Of a stretch of DNA of 64,000 bases, positions 8,180 to 16,980 are shown in pieces. Origin of the DNA: Paenibacillus naphthalenovorans (GTDB lineage Bacteria > Bacillota > Bacilli > Paenibacillales > NBRC-103111); assembly GCF_900099895.1 (NCBI RefSeq), contig NZ_FNDY01000001.1, positions 186,001 to 250,000 on the forward strand, given 5' to 3'. Position numbers and translations under genes: made by a program. The notes below the pieces were generated by a model. It saw nothing but the letters and a program-made list of their open reading frames with translations. It was not told the origin of the DNA and made no database searches. The stretch's first letter is position 1. The number at the start of each line of letters is the position of its first letter.

Positions 8180-8980
8180 ATGACTCGAATTAAAGTGGCT
8201 GTGGCCGGTGCAAGCGGCCGTATGGGACGTGAAGTCGTAAAGATGGTGCTTGGCGATCCCGAACTGGAATTAGTGGCGGCGGTTGCACGCTCTACGACAA
8301 ATATGGATGCAGGAAGACTTGTTGGTCTGGAGCCATGCGGCGTTCAGGTTACGAATGATTTGGAGCTGGCGCTCGTCGAATCAAAGCCGGATGTGCTGGT
8401 CGATTTCACGACTCCCCAATCGGCTGTTGTGAACACAAGGCTGGCCATCAAGCACAAAGTTCGCCCTGTAATGGGAACGACGGGCTTTACTCCTGAAGAT
8501 ATAGAGGAGCTGGACAAGCAGTGCAAAGCGGAAGGCATTGGCGGGCTCATCGCGCCTAATTTCTCGATCGGTGCCATTTTGATGATGAAATTTGCCGCTC
8601 AAGCAGCGAAATATATGCCTCATGTAGAAATTATCGAGTACCATGGGGATCAGAAGCTGGATGCTCCGTCGGGTACCTCGGTAAAAACCGCTGAATTGAT
8701 CTCCGAAGTGCGCGAGGAGCTCCGCCAAGGGAATCCGAAAGAGGAAGAGACGATTGAAGGCGCGCGCGGCGGTTATTACCAAGGCTTCCGAATTCACAGC
8801 GTTCGGCTTCCGGGCATTTTTGCCCAGCAGGAAGTCATTTTTGGCGCCTTCGGTCAAACGCTGAAAATCCGCCATGATTCATACGACCGCGCGGGCTACA
8901 TGCCCGGGGTGAACGTTGCCGTCAAAAAAGTGATGGAGTATGCGGGCATGGTGTACGGATTTGAGCATTTTATCGATTAA
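8180..8980 (+). CDS. dapB: 4-hydroxy-tetrahydrodipicolinate reductase
   Basis: DapB reduces 4-hydroxy-tetrahydrodipicolinate with NAD(P)H in the lysine/diaminopimelate pathway, also feeding dipicolinate for spores. The N-terminal Rossmann motif G-A-S-G-R-M-G lies at residues 10-16 and the C-terminal substrate domain has the signature EYHGDQKLDAPSGTS (about 153-167), where His155 and Lys159 are the catalytic pair and DAPSGT binds substrate. Length 266 is typical. Start ATG 8180 has AGGAA upstream. It is followed by an intergenic stretch with a 24-codon leader frame and mgsA. Confidence 0.95.
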   Translation: MTRIKVAVAGASGRMGREVVKMVLGDPELELVAAVARSTTNMDAGRLVGLEPCGVQVTNDLELALVESKPDVLVDFTTPQSAVVNTRLAIKHKVRPVMGTTGFTPEDIEELDKQCKAEGIGGLIAPNFSIGAILMMKFAAQAAKYMPHVEIIEYHGDQKLDAPSGTSVKTAELISEVREELRQGNPKEEETIEGARGGYYQGFRIHSVRLPGIFAQQEVIFGAFGQTLKIRHDSYDRAGYMPGVNVAVKKVMEYAGMVYGFEHFID

Positions 8981-8997
8981 TGAATAATGAGGAGGAC

Positions 8998-9072
8998 ATG
9001 GATCAGGCCGCAAGGTCCGTTCGAGTGTCCTTGTTTGTAGGGAAGCGGCAGAGCAGAAGAGGAGCTGGATGA
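8998..9072 (+). other. Candidate 24-codon leader peptide before mgsA
   Basis: ATG 8998 has a perfect GAGGAGG ribosome site (8989-8995) and opens a 24-residue basic frame that stops with TGA at 9070-9072, one base before the mgsA ATG. The mgsA ribosome site AGGAG (9059-9063) lies inside this frame, so its translation could unfold or load the mgsA site. No known peptide matches it. It may also be a chance frame. Confidence 0.3.
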
Positions 9073-9073
9073 C

Positions 9074-9499
9074 ATGCCTATGAATATTGCACTGATTGCA
9101 CATGATCGCAAGAAGGATGAAATCGTTAATTTTGTAACGGCTTATGAATCTGTCTTTGAGCAACATCGTCTTTATGCCACGGGAACGACGGGAACACGCA
9201 TTATGGAGAAAACCAAGCTGAACGTGCACCGTTTTATGTCGGGGCCGCTTGGAGGCGACCAACAGATCGGAGCCATGGTAGCCACCAATGAGATGGATCT
9301 GATTATTTTTCTGCGCGATCCGTTGATGGCTCAGCCTCATGAGCCGGATATTATCGCGCTGCTCCGGCTTTGCGACGTGCAGGGAATCCCGTGTGCGACG
9401 AATATTGCAACTGCTGAAATACTGGTCAAGGCACTGGATCGGGGAGATTTTGCCTGGAGAGAGCTCGTACATAAATATAAGCCGGGTGTAGACGGATGA
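9074..9499 (+). CDS. mgsA: Methylglyoxal synthase
   Basis: MgsA converts dihydroxyacetone phosphate to methylglyoxal and phosphate, a bypass of glycolysis used when phosphate is short. Phosphate-binding and catalytic residues are all visible: His10, Lys14, the TGTTG loop at 36-40, SGPLGGDQQ with catalytic Asp62, Asp82 in LRDPL and His89. The 141-residue length is normal. ATG 9074 or ATG 9080 are both possible; AGGAG at 9059-9063 favours 9074. It overlaps bshB1 by four bases (ATGA), as in B. subtilis, so methylglyoxal production is translated together with bacillithiol synthesis, the thiol that detoxifies it. Confidence 0.95.
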   Translation: MPMNIALIAHDRKKDEIVNFVTAYESVFEQHRLYATGTTGTRIMEKTKLNVHRFMSGPLGGDQQIGAMVATNEMDLIIFLRDPLMAQPHEPDIIALLRLCDVQGIPCATNIATAEILVKALDRGDFAWRELVHKYKPGVDG

Positions 9500-10194
9500 A
9501 AGAATCGTTGGACTTGCTCATATTCGGCGCTCATCCGGACGATGCTGAAATCGGAATGGGCGGCACCATCGCTAAGCATACGGAGCAAGGGCTCCGTGTC
9601 GGTGTTTGTGATTTAACTTCAGCTGAAATGTCTTCCAACGGAAACGTGGAAACCCGACGTAAAGAAGCGGCGGAAGCGGCGGAGCGGCTTGGGCTTGCGA
9701 TGAGGAGCAATCTGGAGCTCCCGGACCGCGGTCTTTATCTGCTGCCGGAATATGTGGAGCGCATTGTGCTGGAAATTCGCAAATGGAAGCCTCGCGTCGT
9801 ATTCGCTCCTTATTGGGAGGATCGGCATCCCGATCACATCGCGTGCAGCAAGCTGGTGCAGGAAGCTTTGTTCAATGCGAAGCTTAGGAGGTATATACCG
9901 CATGTTCCGGCGCATACGGTTCAGGAGAGCTACTTTTATTTTATTAACGATGTCATTCCGCCGGATGTCATGGTAGACGTAACCGCTGTCTATGAGAAGA
10001 AGCGCTCTTCACTGAAAGCCTACCGCTCGCAATTCGAGGCGGCAGGCGCCGGGAATGATTACGTCCATACCCCGCTAAATCAGGGCTACCTGGAGCGGGT
10101 AGAGGCCAGGGATCAGCTGCTTGGCCAGCAGCGTTCGGTGCCTTATGCCGAAGGCTTCATCAGCAAACTGCCTTACTTGACGAATTTGTTTTAA
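9496..10194 (+). CDS. bshB1: Bacillithiol biosynthesis deacetylase BshB1
   Basis: BshB1 removes the acetyl group from GlcNAc-malate, the second step of bacillithiol synthesis. The LmbE/PIG-L zinc motif A-H13-P-D15-D16 is at the N-terminus and the third metal ligand lies in DRHPDH (about 110-115). Length 232 fits BshB1. The start overlaps mgsA by four bases and bshA follows 36 bases on, so substrate-producing and deacetylating enzymes are made together; BshC is not in this window. Confidence 0.95.
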   Translation: MKESLDLLIFGAHPDDAEIGMGGTIAKHTEQGLRVGVCDLTSAEMSSNGNVETRRKEAAEAAERLGLAMRSNLELPDRGLYLLPEYVERIVLEIRKWKPRVVFAPYWEDRHPDHIACSKLVQEALFNAKLRRYIPHVPAHTVQESYFYFINDVIPPDVMVDVTAVYEKKRSSLKAYRSQFEAAGAGNDYVHTPLNQGYLERVEARDQLLGQQRSVPYAEGFISKLPYLTNLF

Positions 10195-10230
10195 GACGTA
10201 TATCGATTGTGATCGAGGGAGGCGCGCAGG

Positions 10231-11397
10231 ATGGAACGGTTGAAAATCGGAATTACGTGCTATCCTACGTTGGGCGGTTCAGGAGTCGTAGCCACAGAAC
10301 TCGGAAAGCTGCTTGCGGAGAAAGGGCACCAGGTTCATTTTATAACCCACAGCATGCCGTTCAGGCTGGGAAAATTCCATAAAAATATTTTTTATCATGA
10401 AGTGGAAGTCAACGACTATTATGTATTCAAATATCCGCCTTACGATCTTTCGCTCGCGAGCAAATTGGCGCAGGTGGCAAAGCAGGAGGAGCTGGATTTG
10501 CTCCATGTGCATTATGCGATCCCTCATGCCGTCTGTGCGCTGCTCGCAAAGCAGATGGTGGGTTCTCACCTCAAGGTGGTCACGACGCTGCATGGGACCG
10601 ATATTACCGTGCTCGCCGAGGACGAGTCTCTCAGTGATTTGATCCGGTATGCGATCAACCAAAGCGATGCGGTGACGGCGGTTTCCCAGGATTTAATCCG
10701 GGAAACGCGCCAGCTGCTCGGGATTGAGAAGCCGATTGATCTGGCCTACAACTTCGTAGACAAACGGGTGTATTATCCGCGGGAGGTTACGGCGCTTCGC
10801 AAGGAATTCGCCCACCCGGATGAAAAAATATTGATCCATATCTCCAACTTCCGACCGGTAAAACGGGTGATGGATGTGGTGGACATATTCGAACGGGTTC
10901 ACCGGGACATACCGGCCAGATTGCTGTTTGTCGGCGAAGGGCCTGAGCTTTCCAAAGTACTGTGCAAGGTGAAGGAGTTCGGTCTCCAGGAACGCGTCAC
11001 ATTTTGCGGCAAACAGGATGATGTGGCGCAGCTTCTGTCGCTTGCCGATCTTATGCTGCTTCCCTCGGAAAAGGAAAGCTTCGGCCTGGTGGCGCTGGAG
11101 GCCATGGCCTGTGGAGTGCCGACCATCGCATCGAATGCCGGCGGCATCCCCGAGCTCATCACACACGAGGAAACCGGATATTTGGCGGACATTGGCGATG
11201 TGGAGCAGATGGCTTCTTATGCACGTATGCTGCTGACGAACAACGAAATGTATCAGCGCATGAGAGAGGCTTGTTTGTATCGTGCGAGATATACCTTCTG
11301 TAACGACTTGATTACACGCCAGTACGAAGAACTTTATTATCGGGTGCTCGAACGCCCTGTACCTGAGGCTTTGAGCGCAAAACCTCTGCAATGTTGA
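10231..11397 (+). CDS. bshA: N-acetyl-alpha-D-glucosaminyl L-malate synthase
   Basis: BshA is a GT4, GT-B fold glycosyltransferase that joins UDP-GlcNAc to L-malate, the first step of bacillithiol synthesis. The N-terminal glycine loop (GGSGVVATELG, about 12-22) and the retaining-GT4 E-x7-E motif (E282 to E290 in ESFGLVALE) are present. Length 388 is typical. ATG 10231 follows GAGGGAGG at 10213-10220. The 3' end meets or slightly overlaps cca, giving the order bshB1-bshA-cca seen in B. subtilis. Confidence 0.95.
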   Translation: MERLKIGITCYPTLGGSGVVATELGKLLAEKGHQVHFITHSMPFRLGKFHKNIFYHEVEVNDYYVFKYPPYDLSLASKLAQVAKQEELDLLHVHYAIPHAVCALLAKQMVGSHLKVVTTLHGTDITVLAEDESLSDLIRYAINQSDAVTAVSQDLIRETRQLLGIEKPIDLAYNFVDKRVYYPREVTALRKEFAHPDEKILIHISNFRPVKRVMDVVDIFERVHRDIPARLLFVGEGPELSKVLCKVKEFGLQERVTFCGKQDDVAQLLSLADLMLLPSEKESFGLVALEAMACGVPTIASNAGGIPELITHEETGYLADIGDVEQMASYARMLLTNNEMYQRMREACLYRARYTFCNDLITRQYEELYYRVLERPVPEALSAKPLQC

Positions 11398-11411
11398 AAA
11401 GGAAAACGGAA

Positions 11412-12722
11412 ATGATGACCGAATCGTTAAGAGAAAAAGCGATGACCATTGTTCACCGGCTGACGGACAAGGGATTTGAAGCCTGCCTGGTAGGCGGCTG
11501 TGTCAGAGACGAACAGCTTGGCCGTCCTGTCAAAGATTATGATATTGCTACATCGGCCAGACCCGAGCAGGTTATAGCGCTGTTCGAGCGGACCGTACCG
11601 ACAGGATTGCAGCACGGGACCGTCACCGTCATAATCGGCAAAAGGCCTTTTGAAGTCACGACCTTCCGCAAGGAGGCTGACTATGAAGCGTTCCGTCGCC
11701 CCAGCGAAGTGGAATACATCGACAGCTTGCTGGAGGATTTAAAAAGGCGGGATTTCACCATGAATGCCATGGCTATCGACCGCGAAGGCCGGCTGATCGA
11801 TCCTTTTGGCGGCAGAGCCGATTTGCAGCGAGGCGTGCTTCGCTGTGTCGGAGAAGCGGAAGAAAGATTTCGGGAGGATGCGCTTCGCATGCTGCGGTGC
11901 ATTCGTTTTGCCGCGGAGTATAACCTGCAGGTGGACGGACCGACCTGGGAGGCGCTGATCGCCTGCATGCCTCTTCTGCGGCACATTGCCATGGAGCGCG
12001 TGCGTTTGGAGCTGGAGCGGATGCTGGCAGGAAACGATCCGAATCGGGCGCTCGAGCTGCTCTCTCGGTCACGGGCCCTGGAGCATGTAAAACGGGAGCT
12101 AAAGCTTGCGGCAGCCATAAGGCCCGACAGCATCACCGATTTAAAACGGATTGCCCGTGATGAGCTCCGGTGGGCCTACCTTTATCTCCGTGCAGGCGTC
12201 TCTCCTGCTGAAGCTGCAGAAGATATGAAAACCTTGACCTTTTCCAAGCAAATGATGGAGGAGATCAAGCGGACCGCGGCGGCTGCGGATATGCTGGCAC
12301 ACGGGCTTGAGCGGCTGGACCGCTCTTCTGCTGAAGAGGAAGAGTACAGACGGCTGTGGCTGCGTACCGCTTTACAGTATGGCCGTGAAACGCTTCGAGG
12401 CATCCGGGAATTGATGGCTGCTGATGCATTATGGTTTGCAGCGAGGTGCAGCAGTCCGCTGGCCGCCGGGGCGGTTACGCGGTGGTGCGATCACGGACAC
12501 GGTTGGCTTCAGACGATGCCTGCAGGAGAGTTATCGGAATTATCCGTTACGGGACAAGCTGTACTTGAGCGCCTGAAGGCGAAATCCGGACCATGGACCG
12601 GCAAGCTGCTGAACCGTTTGCTGGAGCTAGTCGCCCTTGGAGAGCTTCCGAATGAAACGGAGGCGCTGCTTCAGACGGCGGAGCGGGAATATGTCACGAT
12701 GCAGAAGAAGGGGACCCTATGA
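11412..12722 (+). CDS. cca: CCA tRNA nucleotidyltransferase
   Basis: This enzyme adds or repairs the CCA end of tRNAs without a nucleic acid template. It is a class II nucleotidyltransferase: the head has L-V-G-G-C-V-R-D near 27-33 and the metal D-x-D at 42-44, then R-R-D-F-T-M-N-A-M-A, the neck and a helical body. I start at ATG 11412 (436 residues) since AAAAGG lies about ten bases upstream; ATG 11415 is equally likely and ATG 11391 would overlap bshA with no ribosome site. It overlaps birA by four bases. Confidence 0.93.
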   Translation: MMTESLREKAMTIVHRLTDKGFEACLVGGCVRDEQLGRPVKDYDIATSARPEQVIALFERTVPTGLQHGTVTVIIGKRPFEVTTFRKEADYEAFRRPSEVEYIDSLLEDLKRRDFTMNAMAIDREGRLIDPFGGRADLQRGVLRCVGEAEERFREDALRMLRCIRFAAEYNLQVDGPTWEALIACMPLLRHIAMERVRLELERMLAGNDPNRALELLSRSRALEHVKRELKLAAAIRPDSITDLKRIARDELRWAYLYLRAGVSPAEAAEDMKTLTFSKQMMEEIKRTAAAADMLAHGLERLDRSSAEEEEYRRLWLRTALQYGRETLRGIRELMAADALWFAARCSSPLAAGAVTRWCDHGHGWLQTMPAGELSELSVTGQAVLERLKAKSGPWTGKLLNRLLELVALGELPNETEALLQTAEREYVTMQKKGTL

Positions 12723-13690
12723 CCGATCGACTACTGGAGCTGTTCGAGCAGTCGAATGGAGCTTTTCTGTCGGGGGAAGAGCTTAGCGAACGATTGCAAA
12801 TCAGCCGGACCGCCGTATGGAAACAAATCGAAAGACTGAGGCAGCAGGGGTATCGCTTTGAGGCTGCACCGCGCAAGGGGTACCGTTTGCTTGCGAAGCC
12901 CGACATATTCGATCTGCCTGCTTTTATCGGCAAGCTGCAAACGGAGCGCTTCGGAAAGCATGTCAAATATTACGATGAAGTGGATTCCACCCAAACGGTT
13001 GCTTTATCGCTGGTAGCGGAAGGGGCCCCTGAAGGAACGCTTGTTCTGGCTGAGCGCCAAACGGCGGGCCGGGGCCGGATGGGCAGACAGTGGCACTCTC
13101 CGAAGGGCAAAGGTCTTTGGATGAGCATGATCCTGAGGCCGAAGCATATCCCCTTATCGTTCACTCCTCAGCTCACGCTTCTGGTTTCCGTTGCCTTATG
13201 CCGTGCCATCCGCGCTATAGTCCCTGTGGAGGCCGGCATCAAATGGCCCAATGACTTGCTGATCGGCGGACGAAAAGCGGCCGGGATTTTGCTCGAATCC
13301 AGCGCGGAGAATGAGACGCTTCAGCATATTATTGCCGGTGTAGGCATCGGGGTCAACCTGGAACCGGACGATTATCCCCCCGAGCTGCGTAATGTGGCTA
13401 CATCGCTCTTTATCGAGGCCGGATACCGGATTGACAGAGTGGAGCTGCTTTGCCGCTTTTTGCTGGAATGGGAGCAGTTGTATGCCCTGTACCATGAGCA
13501 GGGATTTGCCCCTATAAAGCTTCTTTGGGAGGCACTGTCAGTATCGCTTCATAAGCCGATTCGCTGCCAAACCGCACAAGGCCTTGTCGACGGGTACGCT
13601 GAGGGGATTGACGAGCTGGGGGCACTTGCGATCAGACTGCAGGACGGGACGATCAGGAAAATGTATTCAGGCGATGTCGAATTCAGGTGA
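12719..13690 (+). CDS. birA: Biotin operon repressor / biotin protein ligase
   Basis: BirA activates biotin with ATP, transfers it to the carboxylase carrier protein, and as a holo-dimer represses biotin genes. Residues 1-60 form the winged-helix DNA-binding domain (LSGEELSERLQISRTAVWK), so this is the bifunctional class II type. The ligase core has G-R-G-R-M-G-R-x-W (about 117-125) and KWPND with the catalytic lysine region (about 176-180), and a small SH3-like C-terminal domain. It overlaps cca by four bases. No biotin synthesis gene is in the window, so any repression target is elsewhere. Confidence 0.95.
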   Translation: MTDRLLELFEQSNGAFLSGEELSERLQISRTAVWKQIERLRQQGYRFEAAPRKGYRLLAKPDIFDLPAFIGKLQTERFGKHVKYYDEVDSTQTVALSLVAEGAPEGTLVLAERQTAGRGRMGRQWHSPKGKGLWMSMILRPKHIPLSFTPQLTLLVSVALCRAIRAIVPVEAGIKWPNDLLIGGRKAAGILLESSAENETLQHIIAGVGIGVNLEPDDYPPELRNVATSLFIEAGYRIDRVELLCRFLLEWEQLYALYHEQGFAPIKLLWEALSVSLHKPIRCQTAQGLVDGYAEGIDELGALAIRLQDGTIRKMYSGDVEFR

Positions 13691-13715
13691 CTTTTCATGT
13701 AATGATTGGTATAAT
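13687..13715 (+). promoter_or_regulatory. Strong promoter for the panB leader RNA
   Basis: TATAAT at 13710-13715 is perfect and carries the extended -10 TG one base upstream (13707-13708). GTGACT at 13687-13692, 17 bases upstream, is a fair -35 and overlaps the birA stop codon. Transcription should start close to 13722. Confidence 0.65.
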
Positions 13716-13721
13716 CAACAC

Positions 13722-13898
13722 ACGGAGGCAGTATCCGGCCGGAATTGCACTCCTGCGTTTTGTGTTTTCCCAACTGAAAAGCTGCTTTATGCTATATGTC
13801 GGATTCTGCTCTGAGCCTAACCGGACCGAGACAGAAGGATCATATGACACAGAACATGTGACCTTTTAGCCTCTGCTTTCCCGGCTAAAAGGTTTTTT
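13722..13898 (+). ncRNA. Structured panB leader or small RNA ending in a terminator
   Basis: Between birA and panB lies a transcription unit of about 177 bases: promoter 13687-13715, a first hairpin GGAGGCA (13725-13731) with TGCACTCC (13746-13753) that has a bulged A, a middle region around 13815-13850 that can pair, and the terminator at 13861-13898. No protein frame with a ribosome site fills it. The place and the bulged-A hairpin suggest the pan motif RNA, known upstream of pantothenate genes, but I cannot confirm the consensus by eye. It could be an attenuator, a riboswitch-like element or a free small RNA. Confidence 0.5.
13861..13898 (+). terminator. Terminator upstream of panB
   Basis: CCTTTTAGCC (13862-13871) pairs perfectly with GGCTAAAAGG (13883-13892) and six T follow. 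It stands 65 bases before the panB start, with no gene of its own before it, so it terminates the leader RNA or birA read-through. GCCTC in its loop-side arm can also pair with GAGGC at 13727-13731, a possible antiterminator contact. Confidence 0.85.
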
Positions 13899-13962
13899 GC
13901 TTTTGCAACAATCCGGCCGTTCTTTGAAATACTATGAACAAAAAGGTGGACGGAGGTGCTTT

Positions 13963-14829
13963 ATGGAAACACGTAAACCGATAACGACGGCGAAACTGCA
14001 AAAAATGAAGCAGGACCGGGTTCCGATCAGCATGATGACGGCCTACGATTATCCATCCGCCATGCTGGCGGAGCAGGCAGGCATCGATATGATACTGGTG
14101 GGAGATTCGCTGGGCAATGTGGTGCTTGGTTATGATTCGACCATTCCGGTTACGCTGAATGACATGATTTATCATTCCAAAGCGGTGACGCGAGCGGTGA
14201 AGACGACCTTTGTCGTAACGGATTTGCCTTTTATGACCTATCACGGAAGTATCGATGAAACGTTGAAGAACGCGGCCAGGCTAATGCAGGAGGGGCACAG
14301 CAAAGCGGTAAAAATGGAAGGCGGCACGGAAATCGTGCCAGCCGTGAAAGCCTTGGTGCAAGCGGGGATTCCCGTTATGGGACACATCGGTCTGACTCCC
14401 CAATCCATCCATCAAATCGGAGGCTATAAGATCCAGGGGAAAACCCCCGCGGCTGCACAAAAGTTAATGGATGATGCGAAGGCATTGGAGGAGGCCGGAG
14501 CCTTTGCGATTGTGCTGGAGCTGGTCACCGATCAGCTTGCGGCACATGTCACCGAACAGCTTTCCATCCCTACGATAGGCATTGGGGCAGGCGCTTCCTG
14601 TGATGGCCAAGTCCTAGTATTTCACGATTTGCTCGGGTATGGAGGAGAGCTGCATCCGAAACGTTTTGTCAAGCAGTACGCGTCGATAGGCGAATTGATC
14701 CGCAGCGGCATCCGCCAATATGTCGATGAAGTGAAAGGACGCCGCTTCCCGGCTCAAGAGCATACGTTCCGTATGGAAGAAGAATTTGCGGCAAGCTTGT
14801 ACGGAAGCGCTGCTTCCCCCAGAAGTTAA
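13963..14829 (+). CDS. panB: 3-methyl-2-oxobutanoate hydroxymethyltransferase
   Basis: PanB makes ketopantoate from 2-oxoisovalerate and methylene-tetrahydrofolate, the first committed step to pantothenate and CoA. The TIM-barrel protein (288 residues) shows the metal-binding V-G-D-S-L-G-N-V-V-L-G-Y motif (about 43-54), Asp82-type D-L-P-F, and the GHIGLTPQ stretch with the catalytic region near 140. Start ATG 13963 has CGGAGGTG at 13951-13958; an earlier in-frame start at 13897 lies in the terminator. First gene of panBCD; panC follows after 21 bases. Confidence 0.95.
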   Translation: METRKPITTAKLQKMKQDRVPISMMTAYDYPSAMLAEQAGIDMILVGDSLGNVVLGYDSTIPVTLNDMIYHSKAVTRAVKTTFVVTDLPFMTYHGSIDETLKNAARLMQEGHSKAVKMEGGTEIVPAVKALVQAGIPVMGHIGLTPQSIHQIGGYKIQGKTPAAAQKLMDDAKALEEAGAFAIVLELVTDQLAAHVTEQLSIPTIGIGAGASCDGQVLVFHDLLGYGGELHPKRFVKQYASIGELIRSGIRQYVDEVKGRRFPAQEHTFRMEEEFAASLYGSAASPRS

Positions 14830-14850
14830 AAGATCGGAGAAAAGGGACTT

Positions 14851-15720
14851 ATGCATACCGTAAAGCATATACAGGAGCTTAGGCAATTCATCCGTCAGAC
14901 CCGATGGAATCGGCCGGAGGCTCGAATCGGATTTGTACCCACGATGGGATATCTTCATCAAGGCCATCAATCGCTGCTTGACACCGCGCGGCGGGAGTGC
15001 GATGTCGTTGTGCTCAGCATTTTCGTTAATCCCATTCAGTTCGGACCGAATGAGGATTTCAGCCGGTATCCGAGGGATGAAGAACGGGATATGGCTATCG
15101 CGCGTGCCGCCGGAACCGATATTGTCTTTTTCCCGCAAGTAGAGGAGATGTATCCTGCTCCCACCAAAACGATCGTTTCTGTCTCCGGAATAACGCAGCG
15201 GCTGTGCGGAGCTTCACGTCCCGGGCACTTTGACGGGGTTGCGACGGTCGTGACCAAGCTGTTGAATATCGTGCAGCCGGATTACGCTTATTTCGGAATG
15301 AAGGACGCACAGCAGGTGGCTGTCATTGAACAGATGGTTTATGACCTGAATATCCCTGTCACGATCGTACCCTGTCCTACGGTTCGGGAAAGCGATGGAC
15401 TGGCCATGAGCTCGCGCAACGTATACTTAACTGCGGAGCAGCGGCGTCAGGCTGTCGTCTTGTCTCAGGCGCTCGATACCGCGGAGCGGATGATCCGGGA
15501 CAAGCGCGACGGACTCTCGGCTGACGAGCTGCGTGAAGCCGTGACCGCAACCATTCGCACGGCTCCGCTCGCCGAGATAGATTATGCGGAAGTGTTGAGC
15601 TATCCGGCATTGGAACCGATCCGCGCTTTGTCGGAGGCCGATCGAATCATTGTGGCCTTGGCCGTAAAATTCGGGAGCACCCGTCTGATCGATAACCGTT
15701 TGTTTCACCTGAGGGCGTAA
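14851..15720 (+). CDS. panC: Pantoate--beta-alanine ligase
   Basis: PanC joins pantoate and beta-alanine with ATP to form pantothenate. The class I aminoacyl-tRNA synthetase-like HIGH motif is seen as H-Q-G-H (residues 36-39, after FVPTMGYL) and the KMSKS counterpart as M-S-S-R-N (about 187-191). Other family marks are FVNPIQFG and R-P-G-H-F-D-G-V. Length 289 is normal. It sits between panB and panD in a tight operon. Confidence 0.95.
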   Translation: MHTVKHIQELRQFIRQTRWNRPEARIGFVPTMGYLHQGHQSLLDTARRECDVVVLSIFVNPIQFGPNEDFSRYPRDEERDMAIARAAGTDIVFFPQVEEMYPAPTKTIVSVSGITQRLCGASRPGHFDGVATVVTKLLNIVQPDYAYFGMKDAQQVAVIEQMVYDLNIPVTIVPCPTVRESDGLAMSSRNVYLTAEQRRQAVVLSQALDTAERMIRDKRDGLSADELREAVTATIRTAPLAEIDYAEVLSYPALEPIRALSEADRIIVALAVKFGSTRLIDNRLFHLRA

Positions 15721-15748
15721 GAACATATATGTACAGGAGGCGGAAGCC

Positions 15749-16132
15749 GTGTTTCGCACCATGCTGAAATCCAAAATTCACCGTGCAACCGTAACGGAAG
15801 CAAACCTGAACTATGTCGGCAGCATTACGATCGATCAGGATTTGCTCGATATCGTCGATATGCTGCCGAACGAAAAAGTGCAAATCGTCAACAACAATAA
15901 CGGTGCGCGCTTCGAAACGTATATCATTCCGGGACCCCGCGGCTCCGGCGTCATCTGTTTGAACGGAGCGGCGGCCAGACTGGTCCATCCGGGAGATACG
16001 GTCATCATTTTATCTTACGTAATGCTGTCCGACGAGGAAGCGAGATCGCATACTCCCCGTATTGCGATCATGGGCGATCAGAATAAAGTCATCAGTGTGC
16101 TGAAAGAAGAAATTCATTCCACAGTACTGTAG
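15749..16132 (+). CDS. panD: Aspartate 1-decarboxylase precursor
   Basis: PanD decarboxylates aspartate to beta-alanine for panC. It is made as a proenzyme that cuts itself between Gly24 and Ser25 (context YVGSIT) to create a pyruvoyl group; both residues are present with the GTG start at 15749, which has AGGAGGCGG at 15734-15742. Tyr58-type and Lys9 residues of the active site are kept (KSKIHRATV at the N-terminus). Length 127 is typical. Last gene of panBCD. Confidence 0.95.
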   Translation: MFRTMLKSKIHRATVTEANLNYVGSITIDQDLLDIVDMLPNEKVQIVNNNNGARFETYIIPGPRGSGVICLNGAAARLVHPGDTVIILSYVMLSDEEARSHTPRIAIMGDQNKVISVLKEEIHSTVL

Positions 16133-16251
16133 AGAGAATGAAACAGGGCGGGGAGACAAACAATGAAGATACAATAAGTCGAGGGCCGAGGCAGGGATCA
16201 ATAAGCCCTGACTATGGTCAGCGAGAAGCGTAAAGGTGGGTGCTTAGAGAA

Positions 16252-16893
16252 ATGTTTAAACATCTTTTTGCTTCCATGAACGAAATGCTCGATGACGTGA
16301 TATCGGAATACCCGTCCTCTACAGGCAACAAACGTAAACAATTGCAGGAAAAGCTGCGGGCGCTAAAGGCGATGAGCGACAATTGCATTGAGGAATGGAT
16401 GCTTTTCGAAGAAAAGCTGGGCAAGCTCATGAGTGTTCCGGGGGTTTCTTTTGGAACGGCTGACCCGCTTGATCCGGAACTTTCCGGTAAACGAACGGAT
16501 TGGTTTATTCGCGGCCAGGGCTATTATAAGCTCCACATGTTTGATGATGCGATTCAAGAATTCGATAAGCTGGTCAAACACCAACCGGACTTTACCCTGG
16601 CGCGTATCTATCTTGCGATGTCTTATCTTCGCAAAGGAGAAACGAATGAAAGCTATGCGCACTTTCATTTTTTGACACAGCTCACGGAAAATATACAGAT
16701 AAAGGCCATCTCTTATAATGTATTGGGGTGCATCCAAGCCGAGCAGCGCAATATGGAGAAGGCCTGCGAATTTTTCAATATGGCTTATCGTACTTATCCC
16801 GCCAGCGTTCAACCGCTGCTGGATTCGGGCGTGTGTTGCGAGAAAAAGGGCGGGCTGGAATTTGCTTTTTCCAACTCGCGGGTACCTTCTTAA
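16252..16893 (+). CDS. TPR-domain protein, possibly shortened at the C-terminus
   Basis: A 213-residue soluble protein. Residues 1-75 form a helical N-terminal part, then at least three TPR units follow (for example residues 85-120, 120-150 and 155-190). The last unit breaks off after C-C-E-K-K-G-G-L-E-F-A with a short non-TPR tail (NSRVPS) instead of the expected rest of the helix pair, so a frameshift or early stop is possible near 16860. ATG 16252 follows AAAGGTGGG; a GTG at 16240 overlaps that site. It stands between panD and dinG, where B. subtilis has no such gene. Function unknown, probably a scaffold. Confidence 0.7.
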   Translation: MFKHLFASMNEMLDDVISEYPSSTGNKRKQLQEKLRALKAMSDNCIEEWMLFEEKLGKLMSVPGVSFGTADPLDPELSGKRTDWFIRGQGYYKLHMFDDAIQEFDKLVKHQPDFTLARIYLAMSYLRKGETNESYAHFHFLTQLTENIQIKAISYNVLGCIQAEQRNMEKACEFFNMAYRTYPASVQPLLDSGVCCEKKGGLEFAFSNSRVPS

Positions 16894-16980
16894 ACGGCAG
16901 GTTAAGTTTGCTATTCCCTTTTGCCCGTAATCTTGTTATCCTATAGAAATAGTGGGAACGAAGGGATTGACTAGCTACCA

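Noticed and set aside
13584-13869. Short plus-strand frames in the birA-panB leader (for example 13584-13814, 13687-13869)
   Set aside because: They run through the promoter and hairpins with no ribosome sites.
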